Assembly: GCF_900218035.1 (NCBI RefSeq)
Contig: NZ_OBMR01000006.1
Location: forward strand, 186,001 to 250,000
DNA: 64,000 nt
Direction of reading: 5' to 3'
Source of the DNA: Pseudobutyrivibrio ruminis DSM 9787
GTDB taxonomy: Bacteria > Bacillota > Clostridia > Lachnospirales > Lachnospiraceae
Positions 61,371-64,000 of this stretch are shown here, piece by piece; the stretch's first letter is position 1; each line of letters starts with the position of its first letter. A program made the translations under genes and the position numbers. Under the pieces are notes generated by a model, which saw only the letters and a list, made by a program, of their open reading frames with translations, was not told the origin of the DNA and did not search any database.

Positions 61371-63371
61371 TTAGTCTGCGTACTCAGATACTGTGATTGT
61401 GTATGAGCTTGTGCCCTCTACGTATACAGTGCCGTCTGCACCAACGATTGAAACTGTGTTTCCGTCTTCATCAACGATAGTTCCGTTGTTTGTAAGTGAT
61501 GTGAGAACTGAGTCGCCTGTAACGATCCACTTAGATGAAGAATCGATTGTAAGATTTGCGTAGCCGTCGCCGCCGTTGCCTGCAGCTGACTCATCATCGA
61601 TGAATGCACCTGTAAGAACTGAACCATCTGTCATTTCCATATCAAGTGTTGAGATTGTATCCCAGATGATATCGCCTTCCATTTCCTGGTTGATAGCTGT
61701 GAATGTGCACTGTGCTCCGTTCTCTCCGCTTGTTCCCCAACCTCTCTGGTTAGCGTTTCCTGTAACCTTAAGGAAGAAGTCATTTTCATCAGCGTATGTG
61801 ATGTCAACGTTTTCAAGAACGAATGTTGACTCTGTATTTGTTGTGTAGAACATACCGCCATTCTTTGCAGTGATGCTGCCGCCTGTCATAGAGAATGTAG
61901 AGTTACCTACTTCTGAATCACCTGACATTGACTGGTAAAGGATGATGTTCCAATCGCAGTCGTTCTGCTCACTTGTTGGAATGTTACCTGTTAAGTCGCA
62001 ATCTGTAAGTGTAAGTGAGTTGAGACCTTCGATACATACGGCCTCAGCGCCTGTTGCTGTAAGTGTTGCATTTGAGATTGTGATATCTGCTGTACAGTAA
62101 ACTGCTGGTGAGCCTGTACCGTTTGATGTGTATGTACCACCATCAACTACCATTGTTCCGCCGCCTCTGTCTGAACGGATTGCAGCTGAAGATTCGCCGT
62201 TTGTTTCAATTGTGTTGTCGTTAGCGTAAAGTGTTCCGCCGCCTGCAACGTGGATACCACCTGATGTGTTCTGCTGTGTTGTGATTGTTGAATTAGATAC
62301 ATAAGCCACACCATCGCCATATGCGAATACGCCAGCACCACCTGCTGCATCTGAGTCAATAGTCACATTGTCAACTGTAAGTGTTCCACCTGTAGTTAAA
62401 AGAGTAGCGCCAACTCCGTAAAAACTAGAATTGTCGCCACCTGTGCTGTCATCTGAAGTTCTTGTAATTGTTGAATCCTTAACTGTAACTTCACCATCTG
62501 TTACAAGGATTGCATTTTCATCAGTGCCTGTAGAGGCGATTGTCTCGCCCTCTACAGTCTCATCTGCATTGTACTCATATAATGCTGAGTATGTAATGTC
62601 TGCAGCTGATGTCATGTTTCCACCTGGCTGACCCATGGCTGACTGAGTACCACCAAGAATTTCTACTGATTCTACATTTCCGTCTGCATCGAATGTAACT
62701 GCAACCTGTGTGCCTACTTCGATGTCAGAGAATGAAATTTGAGCCTGAGCATTTCCCATATCTGCTGGTGCTTCCCCGTCACCTGATGGAGCTTCGCCCT
62801 CTGCTGATGCCTCACTGTCTGCTGGTGCTTCGCCATCGCCTGATGGTGCTTCGCCCTCTGGCTTGTCACCTGAAGGAGCTTCACCGTCTGGTTTATCTCC
62901 TGCTGGAGCCTCACCAGCTGCTGGTGCCTCAGCGCCTGCCTCTACTGTAGCTTCTGTCATTGCTGTATCATCTGAAGAATCCTCTGTAGCCTCTGTATCT
63001 TCTGTTGTCTCTTCATCTGTAGTTTCTTCTGTTGTTTCCTCTGTTGTCTCCTCTGTAGACTCTTCTGTTGCCGCATCATCTGGCTTTGTAGGAGCTTCGC
63101 CATCACCTGATGGAGCTTCACCGCCGCCTGCCATTGCCATAGAGTAAGTTGTGCTGTCGCTAACTGTGATGTCTGCTGTTTCCTCACCCAATGTAAGTTC
63201 ATTGTTTTCATAAGTTCCTACGGTGATTGTAAATCCCGTATCACTGACTGCTGTCACCTCGCCATAGATAGTTTCACTGGCATAAGCTGTTGTGGAATCT
63301 GATCCGCAAGCTATCAATGAGCCACAAGCAAGTGCTGCAGTCATCATTAATGCAGTAAGTCTTTTCCTCAT
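61371..63371 (-). CDS. Secreted beta-helix lipoprotein with E/T/P-rich linker
   Basis: I take the ATG at 63371 (MRKRLTALMMTAALACGSLIACGSDS), with GGAGG 7 nt upstream. The 666-aa protein has a lipoprotein signal with Cys22 in LIAC, a small beta domain (about 30-75), a low-complexity stretch of E/T/D and repeated GEAPSGD-type segments (75-220), and a long right-handed beta-helix-like region from about 250 with regular NDTIETNG / STITTQQN-type turns. It resembles the Cthe_2159 carbohydrate-binding beta-helix family. It may bind plant or surface polysaccharide outside the cell; the family call is tentative. Confidence 0.75.
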   Translation of the reverse strand: MRKRLTALMMTAALACGSLIACGSDSTTAYASETIYGEVTAVSDTGFTITVGTYENNELTLGEETADITVSDSTTYSMAMAGGGEAPSGDGEAPTKPDDAATEESTEETTEETTEETTDEETTEDTEATEDSSDDTAMTEATVEAGAEAPAAGEAPAGDKPDGEAPSGDKPEGEAPSGDGEAPADSEASAEGEAPSGDGEAPADMGNAQAQISFSDIEVGTQVAVTFDADGNVESVEILGGTQSAMGQPGGNMTSAADITYSALYEYNADETVEGETIASTGTDENAILVTDGEVTVKDSTITRTSDDSTGGDNSSFYGVGATLLTTGGTLTVDNVTIDSDAAGGAGVFAYGDGVAYVSNSTITTQQNTSGGIHVAGGGTLYANDNTIETNGESSAAIRSDRGGGTMVVDGGTYTSNGTGSPAVYCTADITISNATLTATGAEAVCIEGLNSLTLTDCDLTGNIPTSEQNDCDWNIILYQSMSGDSEVGNSTFSMTGGSITAKNGGMFYTTNTESTFVLENVDITYADENDFFLKVTGNANQRGWGTSGENGAQCTFTAINQEMEGDIIWDTISTLDMEMTDGSVLTGAFIDDESAAGNGGDGYANLTIDSSSKWIVTGDSVLTSLTNNGTIVDEDGNTVSIVGADGTVYVEGTSSYTITVSEYAD

Positions 63372-63880
63372 TTTATGTCCTCCGTTATCTGCATCGGGTT
63401 TCCCCAATGGTCAATATTTATCTGCGCTCCAACCTCAGCGCGTTACGTGTTATAGTTAACCACCGCATTGTGAAAATTCTCCCGTGCATATTGTGAATAT
63501 CAGGTGATGATTACTAGAAACTTTCTGAACACATCTTTACGAAAAGATATTGTCATGTTACTATCATTCAAATTTCAAAGAGTCATCTAGGTATTTTTCA
63601 GATTATTCTATAAGCCTGTAGTTCACAAACTCTGATAATTCTTAAGCGAGACATGTCGTCGAGCGAAGAATTCATCAGGTTTGTGAACGTAACAGGCGTA
63701 CTAGGCTAGCCAGTGTCTACATATTGTGAATAATCTGAAAATAAATCTAAATCTATGGGGTTTTCAAATAGTTTGACTTGTGGTATTATGATAGTAACTA
63801 TAAATATCGAAATCTTTGCCCTGGCGTAGACAAAGGATTGTCGATGACTCAATTTTCAAGGAAGAAAGGAGGGGCGTCTT
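63372..63880. promoter_or_regulatory. Divergent intergenic region with structured leaders
   Basis: 509 bp between two divergent genes. On the minus side a hairpin CATTGGGGAAACCCGATG (63392-63409) with a GAAA tetraloop and a second hairpin (63424-63441, GCGCT/AGCGC) lie in the leader of the lipoprotein gene. A long palindrome fills 63592-63743. On the plus side a hairpin (63806-63845, ATCGA...TCGAT with AATCTTTG/CAAAGGATT) precedes AAAGGAGGGG. TTGACT at 63773 may be a -35; the -10 is unclear. No known riboswitch consensus could be matched by eye. Confidence 0.5.
63592..63743. repeat. Long imperfect palindrome in the divergent region
   Basis: TTTTTCAGATTATTC at the left and GAATAATCTGAAAA at the right are complementary; further in, CCTGTAGTTCACAAAC pairs with GTTTGTGAACGTAACAGG, and AATTCTT with AAGAATT around the centre. 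The right arm has about 30 extra bases. Confidence 0.75.
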
Positions 63881-64000
63881 ATGGCACGCATTGATGCTGC
63901 GTATAATTATTTCATGACGACCTATGGTAATAACATAGGATCACGCTACGAATCTCATAAGAAAAGCGAACTACGCGACACTTACAACAAAATAGTTAAG
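63881..64000 (+). CDS. N-terminal 40 residues of an unidentified, possibly flagellar protein (partial)
   Basis: The ATG at 63881 has AAAGGAGGGG about 7 nt upstream, a very strong site. The visible 40 codons begin MARIDAAYNYFMTTYGNNIG and then contain SRYESHKKSELRDTYNKIVK. I do not recognise the family with certainty; the sequence is reminiscent of short flagellar-locus proteins of Lachnospiraceae. The frame is open to the window end. Confidence 0.6.
   Translation, partial: MARIDAAYNYFMTTYGNNIGSRYESHKKSELRDTYNKIVK

Noticed and set aside
63806-63845. Known riboswitch before the last gene
   Set aside because: Only a simple hairpin is visible; the conserved cores of c-di-GMP, preQ1 or SAM riboswitches were not found by eye.

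Overview
The window looks like chromosomal DNA of a motile Gram-positive Clostridia, most likely Lachnospiraceae (Butyrivibrio/Pseudobutyrivibrio/Roseburia-like). This is inferred from A+T-leaning coding DNA, GGAG-type ribosome binding sites, a cdaA-ybbR-glmM cluster, a comFC-yvyF pair, a lipobox lipoprotein and an HPr with both His15 and a regulatory serine. There is no rRNA, tRNA, insertion sequence, phage gene or CRISPR array that I can see.

Almost everything from 55.8 kb down to 1 is one long run of minus-strand genes with tiny gaps or start/stop overlaps. Read in the direction of transcription it holds: two small membrane proteins; diadenylate cyclase, YbbR protein, phosphoglucosamine mutase, HPr and 2-isopropylmalate synthase (55.8-48.9 kb); the dTDP-rhamnose genes rmlD, rmlB, rmlA, rmlC with UDP-galactopyranose mutase (48.8-43.9 kb); a cell-wall GH25 lysozyme (43.9-41.1 kb); a polyprenyl-phosphate sugar transferase, glycosyltransferases and a Wzx flippase (41-34.4 kb); a GDP-route legionaminic-acid-like set (legB, legC, ptmE, an ACP/hotdog/SDR trio, an acetyltransferase, synthase, CMP-transferase; 34.4-23.4 kb); a Wzy-like polymerase, membrane proteins, a WlbA-like dehydrogenase and a PLP-fold protein (23.4-17.4 kb). 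A rho-independent terminator ends this block at 17.35 kb.

A second minus-strand block starts from an extended -10 promoter near 16.2 kb. It opens with a second polyprenyl glycosylphosphotransferase, then the WbuX/WbuY/WbuZ sugar-amidination trio, glycosyltransferases, acyltransferases, an NDP-sugar epimerase, and an unusual module at 1-5.4 kb: a metal-type aldolase fused to an extra domain, a CMP-sugar cytidylyltransferase, an FAD oxidoreductase and transferases. Together the two blocks look like a Wzx/Wzy surface polysaccharide or glycan locus carrying rhamnose, galactofuranose and one or two CMP-activated nonulosonic-acid-type sugars, with acetamidino and acyl decoration. Only the precursor enzymes are recognisable; the final glycan is inference.

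From 55.8 to 64 kb are comFC/yvyF, a plus-strand lipoprotein-glycosyltransferase-acetyltransferase operon, a minus-strand beta-helix lipoprotein, and the first 40 codons of a plus-strand gene.

The most unusual content is non-coding. Three arrays of small hairpins (16428-17099, 60206-60729, 60858-61309) use three unrelated stem sequences but the same geometry: a 36-37 nt hairpin plus a 16 nt pyrimidine-rich spacer, giving a 52-53 bp period, about five DNA helical turns. In the first array the stem bases change in a compensatory way, and the array sits inside a nested inverted-repeat element of about 1 kb. Separate long imperfect palindromes lie at 33.3, 39.6, 47.8 and 63.7 kb. I know of no named family that matches the arrays.
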